A DNA stretch of 64,000 nt from Sphingomonas sp. J315 (GTDB lineage: Bacteria > Pseudomonadota > Alphaproteobacteria > Sphingomonadales > Sphingomonadaceae). Each line of letters starts with the position of its first letter. The stretch's first letter is position 1. The notes beneath the pieces were generated by a model. It ran no database searches and was not told the DNA's origin. It saw only the letters and a list, made by a program, of their open reading frames with translations. Below, one piece after another: positions 26,596 through 35,574 of the stretch. The translations under genes were made by a program, and so were the position numbers. The stretch lies in assembly GCF_024666595.1 (NCBI RefSeq), contig NZ_CP088296.1:2966501-3030500 (forward strand), given 5' to 3'.

Positions 26596-27282
26596 ATGGC
26601 CGATTGTTCGCGGATCCTGCTTGTGGAAGACGACCCCGCGCTTGCGCGCGAGATCGTGCGTGCACTGGAGCGTCACCACTGGCCGGTGGACCACGTCGCT
26701 TCGCTCGGCGATGCGTTCGAAGCCGTCATCCAGTCGCCGTATAGAGTCATCCTTCTCGACCGACGACTGCCGGACGGAGACGGGATCGGACTCATTCCCG
26801 CGGCGAAGTCGCGGTTTTCGCCGCCCTCGATCATCTTTCTCACCGCTCGCGACGATCTTGCCGATCGTGTGGAAGGGCTCGACGCCGGCGCGGACGATTA
26901 TCTGGTCAAGCCGTTTGCGCTGGAGGAGTTGCTTGCAAGGCTCCGGGCCGCCTCCAGGCGCTTGCCTCAGGCGGATCGACCGAAACCGATCGAGGTCGCT
27001 CAACTCTCATATGATGCACATACGCGCGAGGTGCGTGCGAGAGGCCGGGCCGTTGCGCTCCCCCGCCGGGAACTTGCTCTGCTTGAACTCCTCGTGCGCC
27101 GTGCTGGCCGTGTGGTCCAGAGGGCGCATCTCGAGAACGAGGTCTATGGCTTCGATGTGGAAGTATCTGCCAATGCCCTGGAAGCGCTGGTTTCGCGGTT
27201 GCGCCGTCGCCTCGAAGACGAGCAAGCAGGAGTGGAGCTCCGCACCGTGCGCGGCGTCGGCTACATCCTTCAGCCGTGTTGA
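26596..27282 (+). CDS. OmpR-family response regulator
   Basis: Start ATG 26596 follows AGGAG. The 228-aa protein has a receiver domain: acidic pocket VEDD, phospho-Asp in LLDRRLPDGDG, the Thr/Ser in IIFLTAR and Lys in LVKPF. A C-terminal winged helix follows (VALPRRELALLELLVRRAGRVVQR and the recognition helix SANALEALVSRLRRRLE). It overlaps its kinase gene by a few bases and diverges from the dsbD-redoxin-PDZ operon. Control of periplasmic redox genes by this pair is a reasonable inference. Confidence 0.92.
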   Translation: MADCSRILLVEDDPALAREIVRALERHHWPVDHVASLGDAFEAVIQSPYRVILLDRRLPDGDGIGLIPAAKSRFSPPSIIFLTARDDLADRVEGLDAGADDYLVKPFALEELLARLRAASRRLPQADRPKPIEVAQLSYDAHTREVRARGRAVALPRRELALLELLVRRAGRVVQRAHLENEVYGFDVEVSANALEALVSRLRRRLEDEQAGVELRTVRGVGYILQPC

Positions 27283-28622
27283 GACGCACACCTTCACTCG
27301 CGCTGCGCGCCGTGCTTACCTTCACGGCGGTCTATATCGTGGGCGTCGCGGTCTATTTGGCAATTATCCTCTTGGTCGACGATCCCGGTCGCGACCCTGC
27401 CAGTCACACGGGTCCCAGGATCGCGGTCGTTCACGCCGCGAATGATCTGGTTTCAACAGATTCGGGTTTCCGGATTCAGCCCGACGGCGATTTCGCGGCG
27501 ATGGCGTTACGGAACCCGGCGATGTGGCTCGTCGTCGAGAGCGACGCCGGGCGCTTCTCGTTTGGACCGGTGCCGGAGCCGGTCGTTCGTGCCATCGAGC
27601 AAGAGGCGCTGCTCATCCAATCGACCCGCTTCTATGTTCCGGGCATCGAGCGTCCGCTCGCAAACGCCTTCGCCGAGCGGCGGCGGATCGGCTCCCAGGA
27701 TGCTCTGTTGGTGGCTGGAGGTGTGGACCCGAGCACGATTTCAGCCTGGGACACGCTGGGTGCTCGCTGGAGTGAGGGTATTCTAATTATCCTGGCCCGC
27801 GCGGTTGTTGTGGCGGTCGTGGCGATGCTGTTTGCGCTGCCGATACTGTCACGCGCGCTGCGGCCGCTTGCTACCCAAGCGGCATCCATTCTGCCGCAGG
27901 AGCCGACGCAGCGGCTCGACGAGAAGAAGGCGCCGCGCGAACTCCTGCCCCTTGTCCGCGGCTTCAACGCTGGGCTCGAGAGGCTCGCGATTGAATTGCA
28001 ACGGCGCAAACGCTTCATCGCGGATGCCGCGCATGAGCTGCGGACTCCTCTCGCCGTTGTCGCGCTGCGCGTGGAAGCACTGGGGGACGATACCGCGAAG
28101 CAGGAGCTTCGGCGAGGGGTCGAGCGTCTCGGGCATATTGTGTCGCAGATGCTCGATGCCGAGAGGCTGTCGCTGTCCGGCCGTGAGCGTTCGCTTGTCG
28201 ATCTCGTCGGCATTGCCCGAGATGTTGTGGCGGACCTTGCCCCTGCCGCGATCCGGGCAGGCTACGATCTGTCGCTTGAGGCGCCGGACGCGCCCACGAT
28301 GGCGAGCGGCAATGCGCACGCCATATCCCGCGCGCTTACTAATCTGATCGATAACGCAATCAGGCATGGCGGCGGCGAAGGACACATATGCGTGCGGGTT
28401 CGTGCCGATCGGACAATCGACGTGACGGACGAAGGGCCCGGCGTCCCGGAGGCGTTGCAGGACCGCTTGTTTGAGCCCTTTTCGCGTGGGAGACAGGACG
28501 CCGAAGGGTGTGGGCTAGGGCTGCACCTCACGCGCGAAATCATGTCTGCACATGGTGGGAAGGTTTCTTTGTGTCTGTCGCACCAAGGAGCGTGGTTCAG
28601 GCTCGAGTTTCCGGAGCCGTAG
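27276..28622 (+). CDS. Membrane sensor histidine kinase
   Basis: GTG 27276 overlaps the regulator's stop. The 448-aa kinase has TM1 (LRAVLTFTAVYIVGVAVYLAIILL), a periplasmic domain of about 140 residues, and TM2 (IILARAVVVAVVAMLFALPIL). A HAMP-like linker, the HisKA H-box FIADAAHELRTPL, an N-box (LIDNAIRHGG), G1 DEGPGVPE and G2 GCGLGLHL follow. The cognate response regulator is immediately upstream. The periplasmic domain has no recognisable ligand fold and lacks cysteines, so it does not sense thiol state by disulfides directly. Confidence 0.92.
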   Translation: MLRRTPSLALRAVLTFTAVYIVGVAVYLAIILLVDDPGRDPASHTGPRIAVVHAANDLVSTDSGFRIQPDGDFAAMALRNPAMWLVVESDAGRFSFGPVPEPVVRAIEQEALLIQSTRFYVPGIERPLANAFAERRRIGSQDALLVAGGVDPSTISAWDTLGARWSEGILIILARAVVVAVVAMLFALPILSRALRPLATQAASILPQEPTQRLDEKKAPRELLPLVRGFNAGLERLAIELQRRKRFIADAAHELRTPLAVVALRVEALGDDTAKQELRRGVERLGHIVSQMLDAERLSLSGRERSLVDLVGIARDVVADLAPAAIRAGYDLSLEAPDAPTMASGNAHAISRALTNLIDNAIRHGGGEGHICVRVRADRTIDVTDEGPGVPEALQDRLFEPFSRGRQDAEGCGLGLHLTREIMSAHGGKVSLCLSHQGAWFRLEFPEP

Positions 28623-28743
28623 TGGCGCAGGGCGCGCGAACTCTGAGGGCATTGGCCCGTCCATTTCCTTCGGTGTGCGGTCTTGCGGGCTGAGGCCGCA
28701 CGCAGATATGCCTCGATTCGCCTTCGGACCGCCGATTCCGATG

Positions 28744-29802
28744 TCAGTCGTGCATCGGCGGAAAGCGCAGCGTCGCGACGGTGCCGCCGCCTGCCCGCGC
28801 TGCCAGATCGAAACTGCCGCCGAGTTGTTCGGCGAGCGTGCGCGCGATCCGCAAGCCCAGGCTGGTGACGGTCGCGACCGCGAACCCGTCGGGCGGACCT
28901 GCACCATCGTCGGCTATTGTGAGCGTGATCCACGCGCCATCGTCGAGCATGCGCAACGCGATCAAGCCGGACTCGCGGTCGGCAAAGCCATGTTCGATCG
29001 CGTTGGAGACCGCCTCGGCAACAATCAGCGCCACGGGAATGATCGCGTCCGACGGCAACCTGATTCCCGGTCGCATGTCGACGGACATGGTGATCCCCGG
29101 CTTGCCGGCCGTAGAGATCAGGTCCCGGATCAGATCGGGCAGAACCCGGTCGAGCGCCTGCGGGTCACCGTCATGCGAGTAAAGCTGACGCTGGATGCGG
29201 CCGATCGTCTGGAGCTTCGCCGCTGCATCGCCCAATGCCTGTCGCGCCGCGCGATCGGCAATGCTGCGCTGCTGCAACGACAGCACCGCGCCGATCATCA
29301 GCAGGTTGTTGGATACCCGGTGCTGGAGTTCGCTGAACAGCAACTGGCTGCGCTGGGCCAGTATCTCGCTCCGCTCGCGCTCGCGGCGCAGCCGCGCACT
29401 CCCGCGCTGCATCGAATCGATGACCAGGATGATGACCGCGACGACCACCGCATAGAATCCGAGCGCGAGGAGCCCCCCTCTGCCGAGCGCAAAGGTCACC
29501 CCGGGCGTGACCAGGAATTGCCAGGCGAGCGCTCCGCAGAGCAACGCGGCAAAAATGCCCGGCCCCCGGCCGAACAGAAAGGCGGCAAGGATCACCGCCG
29601 GAAAGAATGTGATGAACGGGAATCCGGGAGGGAAGGCGTCGCTGAGCCACCAACGGGTTGCAAGGCCGAGCAGCGAAAGCACCAACGCCGCCAGATAGCC
29701 CTGCCAGCGGCGCGCGCGGGCCAGCGGAAGACGTTCCAGAAACCGGCTCTCGCGACCCTCCACGCGCTTCCCCATTTGCCCGCCGATGCGGCCCGCCATC
29801 AT
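28744..29802 (-). CDS. HisKA_2-type membrane histidine kinase
   Basis: The 352-aa kinase has an N-terminal module of three to four helices resembling DUF4118 (LVLSLLGLATRWWL, FFPAVILAAFLFGRGPGI, GLLALGFYAVVVAVIILVIDS). An H-box of the HisKA_2/HWE class follows, FSELQHRVSNNLLMIG, then an ATPase domain with N-box EAVSNAIEHGF and IADDGAGPP. Such kinases in alphaproteobacteria often feed the general stress (PhyR) pathway; no regulator gene is beside it. Start is ATG 29802 or, less likely, ATG 29775. A terminator sits just upstream of the first ATG, leaving little space for a promoter. Confidence 0.85.
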   Translation of the reverse strand: MMAGRIGGQMGKRVEGRESRFLERLPLARARRWQGYLAALVLSLLGLATRWWLSDAFPPGFPFITFFPAVILAAFLFGRGPGIFAALLCGALAWQFLVTPGVTFALGRGGLLALGFYAVVVAVIILVIDSMQRGSARLRRERERSEILAQRSQLLFSELQHRVSNNLLMIGAVLSLQQRSIADRAARQALGDAAAKLQTIGRIQRQLYSHDGDPQALDRVLPDLIRDLISTAGKPGITMSVDMRPGIRLPSDAIIPVALIVAEAVSNAIEHGFADRESGLIALRMLDDGAWITLTIADDGAGPPDGFAVATVTSLGLRIARTLAEQLGGSFDLAARAGGGTVATLRFPPMHD

Positions 29803-29810
29803 GGCGCGAA

Positions 29811-29842
29811 AAAGCCTCCGAAACCAGAGGCTTCGGAGGCTT
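29811..29842 (-). terminator. Rho-independent terminator of the SWIB gene
   Basis: A 12-bp perfect stem (AAAGCCTCCGAA / TTCGGAGGCTTT) with an 8-base loop is followed on the minus strand by a run of five T. It lies 36 bases after the SWIB stop. Confidence 0.85.
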
Positions 29843-29877
29843 TCGCTGCGCAGTCCGGATTGCTCCGGCCGGCGAAC

Positions 29878-30147
29878 TTACTTGACGTGCTTGGCGATGT
29901 GCTTGTTCAGCTCGAACATCGTCGCCTTGTCGCCGCCAAAGATCGGCTTGAGCTTGTCGTCGGCCAGGATCTCGCGCTTGTTGGCGGGGTTCTGGAGGTT
30001 GTTCGCCTTGATGTGGACCCACATCTTGCTGACGATCTCGCTGCGCGGCAGCGGGCCGGCGCCGACGATCGCGGCGAGCTCGGGCGAGGGAGTGACGGGC
30101 TTTGCGATGCCGCCACGGGCGCCGCCAGATGCCTTCTTTTCGGCCAT
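29878..30147 (-). CDS. SWIB/MDM2-domain protein
   Basis: ATG 30147 follows GGAGAAG. The 89-aa protein has a short basic Ala/Gly-rich head (MAEKKASGGARGG) and one SWIB domain covering the rest: SPELAAIVGAGPLPR, KMWVHIKANNLQNP, KREILADDKLKPIFG and FELNKHIAKHV. Bacterial stand-alone SWIB proteins occur in several alphaproteobacteria and chlamydiae; they are thought to act in DNA topology or chromatin-like functions, but the role is not settled. A strong terminator follows the gene. Confidence 0.92.
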   Translation of the reverse strand: MAEKKASGGARGGIAKPVTPSPELAAIVGAGPLPRSEIVSKMWVHIKANNLQNPANKREILADDKLKPIFGGDKATMFELNKHIAKHVK

Positions 30148-30459
30148 TCTATTCTTCTCCTCTGCGGGCCGGCAACGATACCGGACCGTGATCTTGGTCA
30201 GCGCCGGCGGCTTGGGCGATGCCTCGCCACCGTTGTCGCTGGGCCGGATGTAATCCGGTTCTCTCCACGATGCACGTATTTGATGCTCTTCCAAGGGGGT
30301 TTGCGCGGTTTGTTTGTGGAGAACTTGCCTCTCGACCGCTGTGGAGGGGCAATTGGTCCGCATAGCGCTGGGGCGGGCGGGGTGCCGACCCACGAAAAAG
30401 GGGCGCGTCCGGTTCCCCGAATGCGCCCCGATTTTCGCGACAGGGCCAACTGGCCCAGG
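30148..30459. other. Intergenic region with the TonB-gene terminator
   Basis: About 310 bases between the SWIB gene and the end of the third TonB receptor. It holds the terminator listed at 30395-30429 and presumably the SWIB promoter. No gene is supportable. Confidence 0.5.
30395..30429 (-). terminator. Terminator of the TonB receptor gene
   Basis: On the minus strand GGGGCGC and GCGCCCC form the base of an imperfect hairpin extended by CGG/CCG, followed by five T at 30399-30395. It lies about 30-40 bases after the receptor stop. Confidence 0.7.
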
Positions 30460-33147
30460 CTAGGCGGTGGTCAGAAGCCGACCTTCGCCTTGATGCCGAA
30501 AAAAGCGCGGCAGGCCCGGATAGGCGGCAAAGTTGCCGGTCTGCTCCGGCACCGCGAACCCGGTGATGTGGTAATATTGGTTGGTCAGGTTCTCGACGAA
30601 GAACTCCAGGCTCTTCTTGCCGTCCTCGGTCTGGATGCCGACGCGCGCGCCGATCAGCGGGTATCCCGGATTGTAGAGCGCGGTCCGACCGGTGGCCGGG
30701 TTCGGGTTGCTCGACGGGATGTTGACCTCGCTGTTGTAGCGCATGTCGAAATGGACCAGGCCACGGATGTTCGAGCTGATGCGCGGCATCCAGGTCGTCG
30801 CGATCGTCACCGTATGCTCGGGCTGGTTGTTGAGCTGACGCCCTTCCTGACCCTGCAGCGGCGTGCCGGTGAAGTTGTTGTCGGCATCATATTTCGCGTC
30901 GATCCAGCTGTAACCCAGGCGGACGGTGAAGTCGCGCACAGGCTGGATGATCGACTCCAGTTCCACACCCTTGCTGGTCGTGCTGTCGACATTCTGCACG
31001 ACGAAGTTGTTGCCGCTGAACACGAGCGACTGGAGGTCGCTGAACTTCTGGTAGAAGGCGGCGATGTTGAAGGTGAAGGCGCGGCCCCACTGGGTCTTCA
31101 GGCCGATTTCATAGGCGTCGACCGATTCCGACCCGAACGCCAGGTCGCTGCCCTGTGCGCCGTTGCCGCCCAGCAACACGCTGTCGAACGTCGCCTGGTC
31201 CATATTATAGCCGCCGGACTTGTAGCCGCGATCATAGCCGCCATAGAGCAGCACGTCGTCGCTGACCTTGAACGCCAGCTTCGCGGTGCCGGTGATCTTG
31301 CTCTCGTCCCGTTCATGGGCGTAGCTGCCGTTGAACTCGGTGTTGATCGCCGGGTTGCAGCTCAGCAGGAACAGGTTGTTGAACAGGCCGAGCTGGCGCA
31401 GCAGATTGGCGTACTGAACCGCCGCCGTGTTGCCCGCACGCACCTGGTTGAAGAAGGTGCAGCTGCCGGTGTTGTTGTTGATCGTCGCGCTCAGCTCCTT
31501 CTTTTCATAGTTCCAGCGCGCACCCAGCGTCAGCGACAGGCGGTCGCTGATGTTGATGATGTTGTGCGTGAACAGTGCGAAGGCGTTGGTGTCGACGCGA
31601 TAGTCGTTGGTGTTTCCCTGGCCGGCGGTCGCGCCGGGCAGCGGGCTGGCGGCGAGGGCGGCAAGGCCCGCGACCGGGGTCGGCGAATAGCCGAGCGCGT
31701 TGCAGGTCGCGACCGGGACGACGCCCGACGGCGCAGCACCGACGGCGGTGCGGAAGCAGCCGACGATCGGCGCCAGAGCCGCGCCATAGACCGCCTGATA
31801 GGCGGCGAGCGCGTTGGGAACCGCCGGGTTCAGGAACACCGCGCCCGGGGTCGGAGCAGCGCCCAGCGATCCATAGAACTGGACCGAACCCCCGAAGGAC
31901 GGGCCGGCCAGCGCGTTGAAGATCGAGTCGACATAGCGGTTGCCATCATTGCCGATGCGGACCGTGTCGTGGACCTTGTTGCTCTCGTTCAAGTAGAAGC
32001 CGCCGACCAGCCAGTCGAGCGCGCCGTCGAACGCCGAACCCTGGAAACGCAGTTCCTGGGTGAAGTCGACCAGCTCGTTGCGATAGCCGTCGCGATAGGC
32101 GCGGTCGATGCCCGAAAAGTCGACATCCTGGTTACGCAGCGCGCGCCAGTTGCGATATGCGGTGATCGAGGTGAGCTTGATGTCGCCCAGTTCGGCATTG
32201 GCTTCGGCCGAAATACCCCAGTCGCGGACCTTTTCGGAAAAGTCGCGGTTGGGCGACGCCGCCATGCGGCGCTCCGACGGGTGGCCGGTGTACAGGCCGT
32301 CACGGCCCTGCGCCCCGGCAATCCCCTCGATCAGCGGCGCGAACGGACCGCGCACCGCGCTGACCGCGCCGCAGCACTGCTCGTCGGTCTCGTAATAGTC
32401 CGCGATTACACGCAGCGAGAAGGACGCGGTGTCGTACAGCGCCTGGCCGCGCGCGTACCAGCGGTTGACGTCGTTGAACATGCGGTCGCTGTTGACGTCG
32501 TCGATATAGCCGTCGCGCTTGCGATAGCCGCCGTCGAAACGCAGCGCGAGCTGTTCGCTGACCGGGCCGGTGATCGCGCCCTTGATCTCGATCGCGTCGT
32601 AATTGCCATAGCTGCCCGTGATATAACCGCCCAGATCGAACGCCGGCTGGGCGGTGAAGATCGACAGCGCGCCGGCCGAGGTGTTGCGACCGAACAGCGT
32701 GCCCTGCGGGCCGCGCAGCACTTCGACGCGCTCAAGCTCGGGCAGCTCGGAAATGGCGACACCGGCACGCGCGCGGAACACGCCGTCGATGAACACGCCG
32801 ACTGCCGGCTCGAAGCCCGGGTTGTCGCCTGCGGTGGTGATTCCGCGAATATAGAGGGTGGTGCCGGTCGCCGACGACTGGCCGGTCGAGCTTTGCAGCG
32901 ACGGCGCGAGCTGCTCGAGCCCGCGAATATCCTCGACGCCTGCATTTTCCAGCAGCGCCGCAGGGACTGCGGTCACCGCGATCGGCACGTCCTGCACGGT
33001 TTCGTTACGGCGGGTCGCGGTAATCACGACCTCGTTGCCGGATGCCTCTTCTTCCTGCGTGGCAGCGGCAGGGGCGTCCTGCGCGATGGCCGGGGTGGCC
33101 GCGATCAGCGCGAGGGCGGATGCGGAAAACAGCTGGAGCGTTCGCAT
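30460..33147 (-). CDS. TonB-dependent receptor (C-terminus shifted by one base)
   Basis: The 895-aa product has a signal peptide (MRTLQLFSASALALIAATPAIA), TonB box NEVVITATRR, and a plug with QDVPIAVTAVPAALLEN, LYIRGITTAGDNPGFEP, GVFIDGVFRAR and ERVEVLRGPQGTLFGRNTS. This is the Sphingomonas-rich family with iron-complex, vitamin or hydrophobic ligands. As written it ends RFFRHQGEGRLLTTA. Removing one A from 30499-30504 instead gives RFFGIKAKVGF and a stop at 30471. That is the canonical barrel end with terminal Phe, so the written tail is probably an error. A LiuR-like operator lies about 90 bases upstream, hinting at control by the acyl-CoA-linked MerR protein. Confidence 0.9.
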   Translation of the reverse strand: MRTLQLFSASALALIAATPAIAQDAPAAATQEEEASGNEVVITATRRNETVQDVPIAVTAVPAALLENAGVEDIRGLEQLAPSLQSSTGQSSATGTTLYIRGITTAGDNPGFEPAVGVFIDGVFRARAGVAISELPELERVEVLRGPQGTLFGRNTSAGALSIFTAQPAFDLGGYITGSYGNYDAIEIKGAITGPVSEQLALRFDGGYRKRDGYIDDVNSDRMFNDVNRWYARGQALYDTASFSLRVIADYYETDEQCCGAVSAVRGPFAPLIEGIAGAQGRDGLYTGHPSERRMAASPNRDFSEKVRDWGISAEANAELGDIKLTSITAYRNWRALRNQDVDFSGIDRAYRDGYRNELVDFTQELRFQGSAFDGALDWLVGGFYLNESNKVHDTVRIGNDGNRYVDSIFNALAGPSFGGSVQFYGSLGAAPTPGAVFLNPAVPNALAAYQAVYGAALAPIVGCFRTAVGAAPSGVVPVATCNALGYSPTPVAGLAALAASPLPGATAGQGNTNDYRVDTNAFALFTHNIINISDRLSLTLGARWNYEKKELSATINNNTGSCTFFNQVRAGNTAAVQYANLLRQLGLFNNLFLLSCNPAINTEFNGSYAHERDESKITGTAKLAFKVSDDVLLYGGYDRGYKSGGYNMDQATFDSVLLGGNGAQGSDLAFGSESVDAYEIGLKTQWGRAFTFNIAAFYQKFSDLQSLVFSGNNFVVQNVDSTTSKGVELESIIQPVRDFTVRLGYSWIDAKYDADNNFTGTPLQGQEGRQLNNQPEHTVTIATTWMPRISSNIRGLVHFDMRYNSEVNIPSSNPNPATGRTALYNPGYPLIGARVGIQTEDGKKSLEFFVENLTNQYYHITGFAVPEQTGNFAAYPGLPRFFRHQGEGRLLTTA

Positions 33148-33234
33148 GGGCTTCTCCTCTCTGGGTGCGCCGGACCTCCCATCGGGGACCGGTCTTCTTG
33201 TTGTCGTTGGGACACACGCTACCGTTGCTCGAAT

Positions 33235-33251
33235 CCTTACGTCAACGTCAA
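33235..33251 (-). promoter_or_regulatory. LiuR-like MerR operator upstream of the TonB receptor
   Basis: On the minus strand this reads TTGACGTTGACGTAAGG. It matches 16 of 17 bases of the site in front of the merR gene at 55270-55286. It lies 88-104 bases upstream of the receptor start. Confidence 0.5.
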
Positions 33252-33374
33252 ATCACGCTAGGAAAGTGGCGGAAATGCTTGCTATTTCCCGTTCCGACAC
33301 CGTTTGTTGCGTCGGGGCAACACAGGAGCTGCGCTTGCCGTAGCGTCAGGCGATAGGATAGGGCACCGACCGAT

Positions 33375-33998
33375 ATGAGTTGCCATCACGACGAAGAACC
33401 CGCTGACGGCGACCTCGCCGCCCCCGCCGCCAAGATTCCGGTGCCCGATGAGGTCGCCGAAGCGGTCCGCACGCTGCTGCGCTGGGCCGGCGACGACCCG
33501 AGTCGCGAAGGATTGCTCGACACGCCCAAACGCGTCGCGCGGGCGTGGCGCGAATATTGCCAGGGCTATGGCGAGGATCCTGCCTATCATCTCAGCCGGG
33601 TGTTCGAAGAGGTCGGGGGGTATGACGAGATCGTCCTGCTCAAGGACATCCCGTTCCAGTCGCATTGCGAACATCACATGGCACCGATCATCGGGAAGGC
33701 GTCGATCGCCTATCTGCCGCAGGACCATGTCGTCGGCATCTCGAAACTCGCCCGCGTCCTCCACGCCTATGCCCGCCGCCTGCAGGTGCAGGAACGCCTG
33801 ACCGCCGAGGTCGCCGACTGCATCTGGGAGCATCTGAAGCCGCGCGGCGTCGCGGTGGTGATCGACGCGAGCCACGCCTGCATGACCGCGCGCGGGGTGC
33901 GCACCCCCGGCGTCGGCATGGTCACCAGCCGGATGATGGGCGTGTTCCGCGACGATGAGCGCAGCCGGACCGAGGTGCTCAAGTTGATGGGCTATTGA
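33375..33998 (+). CDS. folE: GTP cyclohydrolase I
   Basis: The 207-aa enzyme makes 7,8-dihydroneopterin triphosphate from GTP, the first step of folate synthesis. Family motifs are clear: [33 protein letters not shown] with the zinc ligands Cys and His, [23 protein letters not shown], and [11 protein letters not shown] with the third zinc Cys. The short His/Asp-rich N-terminus ([13 protein letters not shown]) is variable in the family. The stop overlaps the start of the downstream SDR gene (ATGA), so folE, the SDR and folB form one operon. Confidence 0.96.
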   Translation: MSCHHDEEPADGDLAAPAAKIPVPDEVAEAVRTLLRWAGDDPSREGLLDTPKRVARAWREYCQGYGEDPAYHLSRVFEEVGGYDEIVLLKDIPFQSHCEHHMAPIIGKASIAYLPQDHVVGISKLARVLHAYARRLQVQERLTAEVADCIWEHLKPRGVAVVIDASHACMTARGVRTPGVGMVTSRMMGVFRDDERSRTEVLKLMGY

Positions 33999-34747
33999 TG
34001 CGTGTCCTCGTCACCGGCGGCGCGCGGCGGATCGGGGCGGCGATCGTCCGCCGCCTCGTCGCCGATGGCCACGCAGTCGCGGTGCATCATCACGATTCGC
34101 ATGACGAGGCGGATGCGCTCGCCGCCGAACTCGGCGTCGCTCTGGTGACCGCCGACCTTGCGGACCCGGCCGAGACGCGCGGCCTGATCACCGCCGCCGC
34201 TACGGCGCTGGGCGGGCCGGTCGAGGGGCTGGTCAACAATGCCTCGCGCTTCGCCTGGGACGCGATACCGCTCGCCGATTACAGCGGGCTCGACCGTCAC
34301 ATGCATGTCAATCTCGGCGCGCCGCTGCTGCTCGCCTCGGCGCTGGCGGCACAGATCGGGCTGGGGGAGGGGGCGATCGTCAATCTGCTCGACCAGAAGC
34401 TCGCCAACCCCAATCCCGATTTCCTGACCTATACGCTGAGCAAGGCGGCGCTGGCCGAGGTGACGACCCTGCTCGCGATGCAGCTCGCCCCGCGCATCCG
34501 CGTCAATGCCGTCTCGCCCGGCCTGACCCTGCCCAGCCTCGACCAGAGCGCGGAGGAGTTCGCCGCGGTCGCCACCGCGAACCTCCTCCAGCGTCAGGTC
34601 GAGGTGGAAGAGATCGCCGCCACCGTCGCGTATCTGCTCACCGCGCGCGGCATCACCGGCCAGAATATCTTCGTCGATTGCGGCCAGCGCCTCGTGAAGC
34701 GCGACGGCGACGTGATGTTCACCGGGCGAGCCCGCCCCCATGGCTGA
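33995..34747 (+). CDS. Pteridine-reductase-like SDR (FolM-like)
   Basis: This 250-aa short-chain dehydrogenase starts [18 protein letters not shown], with the TGxxRRIG variant typical of pteridine reductases and FolM. The NNAS motif ([10 protein letters not shown]) and active-site YTLSKAAL (Tyr/Lys) are present. Placed between folE and folB with 4- to 8-base overlaps, it most likely reduces a pterin such as dihydromonapterin or dihydrofolate using NADPH. The name folM is suggestive but cannot be confirmed from sequence alone. Confidence 0.85.
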   Translation: MMRVLVTGGARRIGAAIVRRLVADGHAVAVHHHDSHDEADALAAELGVALVTADLADPAETRGLITAAATALGGPVEGLVNNASRFAWDAIPLADYSGLDRHMHVNLGAPLLLASALAAQIGLGEGAIVNLLDQKLANPNPDFLTYTLSKAALAEVTTLLAMQLAPRIRVNAVSPGLTLPSLDQSAEEFAAVATANLLQRQVEVEEIAATVAYLLTARGITGQNIFVDCGQRLVKRDGDVMFTGRARPHG

Positions 34748-35108
34748 ATACACCATCCATCTCGATCGCCTGGTGGTCGAGCTCGCCCTCGGCATCCACG
34801 ACCATGAGCGCGCCGCGCCGCAGCGCGTCGAACTCAACGTCGCGATGCGCTGCGTCTACGATGCCCCGCCAGCGGACGAGATCGCGGCGGTGGTAGATTA
34901 CGACTATCTCCGCACCGGCATCCACGCGCTGGCGGCGAAAGGCCATATCGAGCTGCAGGAAACCCTTTGCGACGCTGTCGCCGCGCTCGCATTGTCCGCC
35001 GATCCCCGCATCGCCGAAGTCCGCGTCCGTTCGACGAAACTCGACGTGTATCCGGACGCGCGGGTTGGGTGTGAGGTAGTGCGGAGCCGGGACGTCGCGA
35101 CGCTTTAG
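34740..35108 (+). CDS. folB: Dihydroneopterin aldolase
   Basis: The 122-aa protein has FolB features: IHLDRLVVELALGIHDHERAAPQRVELNV region, the catalytic Glu and Lys around VVDYDYLRTGIHALAA and GHIELQETLCDAVAAL, and a C-terminal KLDVYPDARVGCEVVR. It converts dihydroneopterin to 6-hydroxymethyl-dihydropterin. It overlaps the upstream SDR by eight bases and closes the folE-SDR-folB operon. Confidence 0.93.
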   Translation: MAEYTIHLDRLVVELALGIHDHERAAPQRVELNVAMRCVYDAPPADEIAAVVDYDYLRTGIHALAAKGHIELQETLCDAVAALALSADPRIAEVRVRSTKLDVYPDARVGCEVVRSRDVATL

Positions 35109-35135
35109 GGCTTGGACGATCCGCGCCCAGCCCCT

Positions 35136-35465
35136 ATGTCCACACGGTCCGCCGTTCAGCGGCGGGCAACAAGGGGCCGTTTAACGGGTTTTCGCGTGCA
35201 ATTGCTGCTGTTCCTTTCCGCGCTTCTCGCAAGCCTCACCGGCGTCATCGCCGGTGATCGCGACGTGCGCGGGTTCCAGCAGCGAAGCGACACCGAAATT
35301 TCCCGCACCGCCGAAACCGCTGTCGAAGCGGTGTCGAGCGTCGCGGCGGCGGTCGCCACGCGCCCTCTTGCCGTCCGCGAAGCGCCGATTGCCGCGACAT
35401 TCGCGATCCATGATGCCCCGGCCGGTGCGCCCGCCCGCCTGACCAGCGAACGCCGGCTCGAATAG
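35136..35465 (+). CDS. Small membrane-anchored protein of unknown function
   Basis: I choose ATG 35136; an in-frame TTG at 35112 is possible. The 109-aa product has a basic head, one transmembrane segment (FRVQLLLFLSALLASLTGVIAG) and an Ala/Val-rich exported tail. No family is recognised. It follows folB by about 30 bases and precedes secA by 110; it may be co-transcribed with the folate genes. Confidence 0.55.
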   Translation: MSTRSAVQRRATRGRLTGFRVQLLLFLSALLASLTGVIAGDRDVRGFQQRSDTEISRTAETAVEAVSSVAAAVATRPLAVREAPIAATFAIHDAPAGAPARLTSERRLE

Positions 35466-35574
35466 CCGCGTCCGCCGTCGCGTCGCACGCGGCCGGCATC
35501 CATTTCGCATTCAGAATCGTTAGCGCTCGCGACGCGGGCGCACACCCTGCAATTTCATACGACTGGAAAACATC

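Noticed and set aside
28552..33261. A 1,569-codon open frame on the plus strand
   Set aside because: It runs antisense to the HisKA_2 kinase, the SWIB gene and the third TonB receptor, all clearly real. Its translation is Arg/Asp/Ala-rich without domains, as expected for antisense frames in high-GC DNA.
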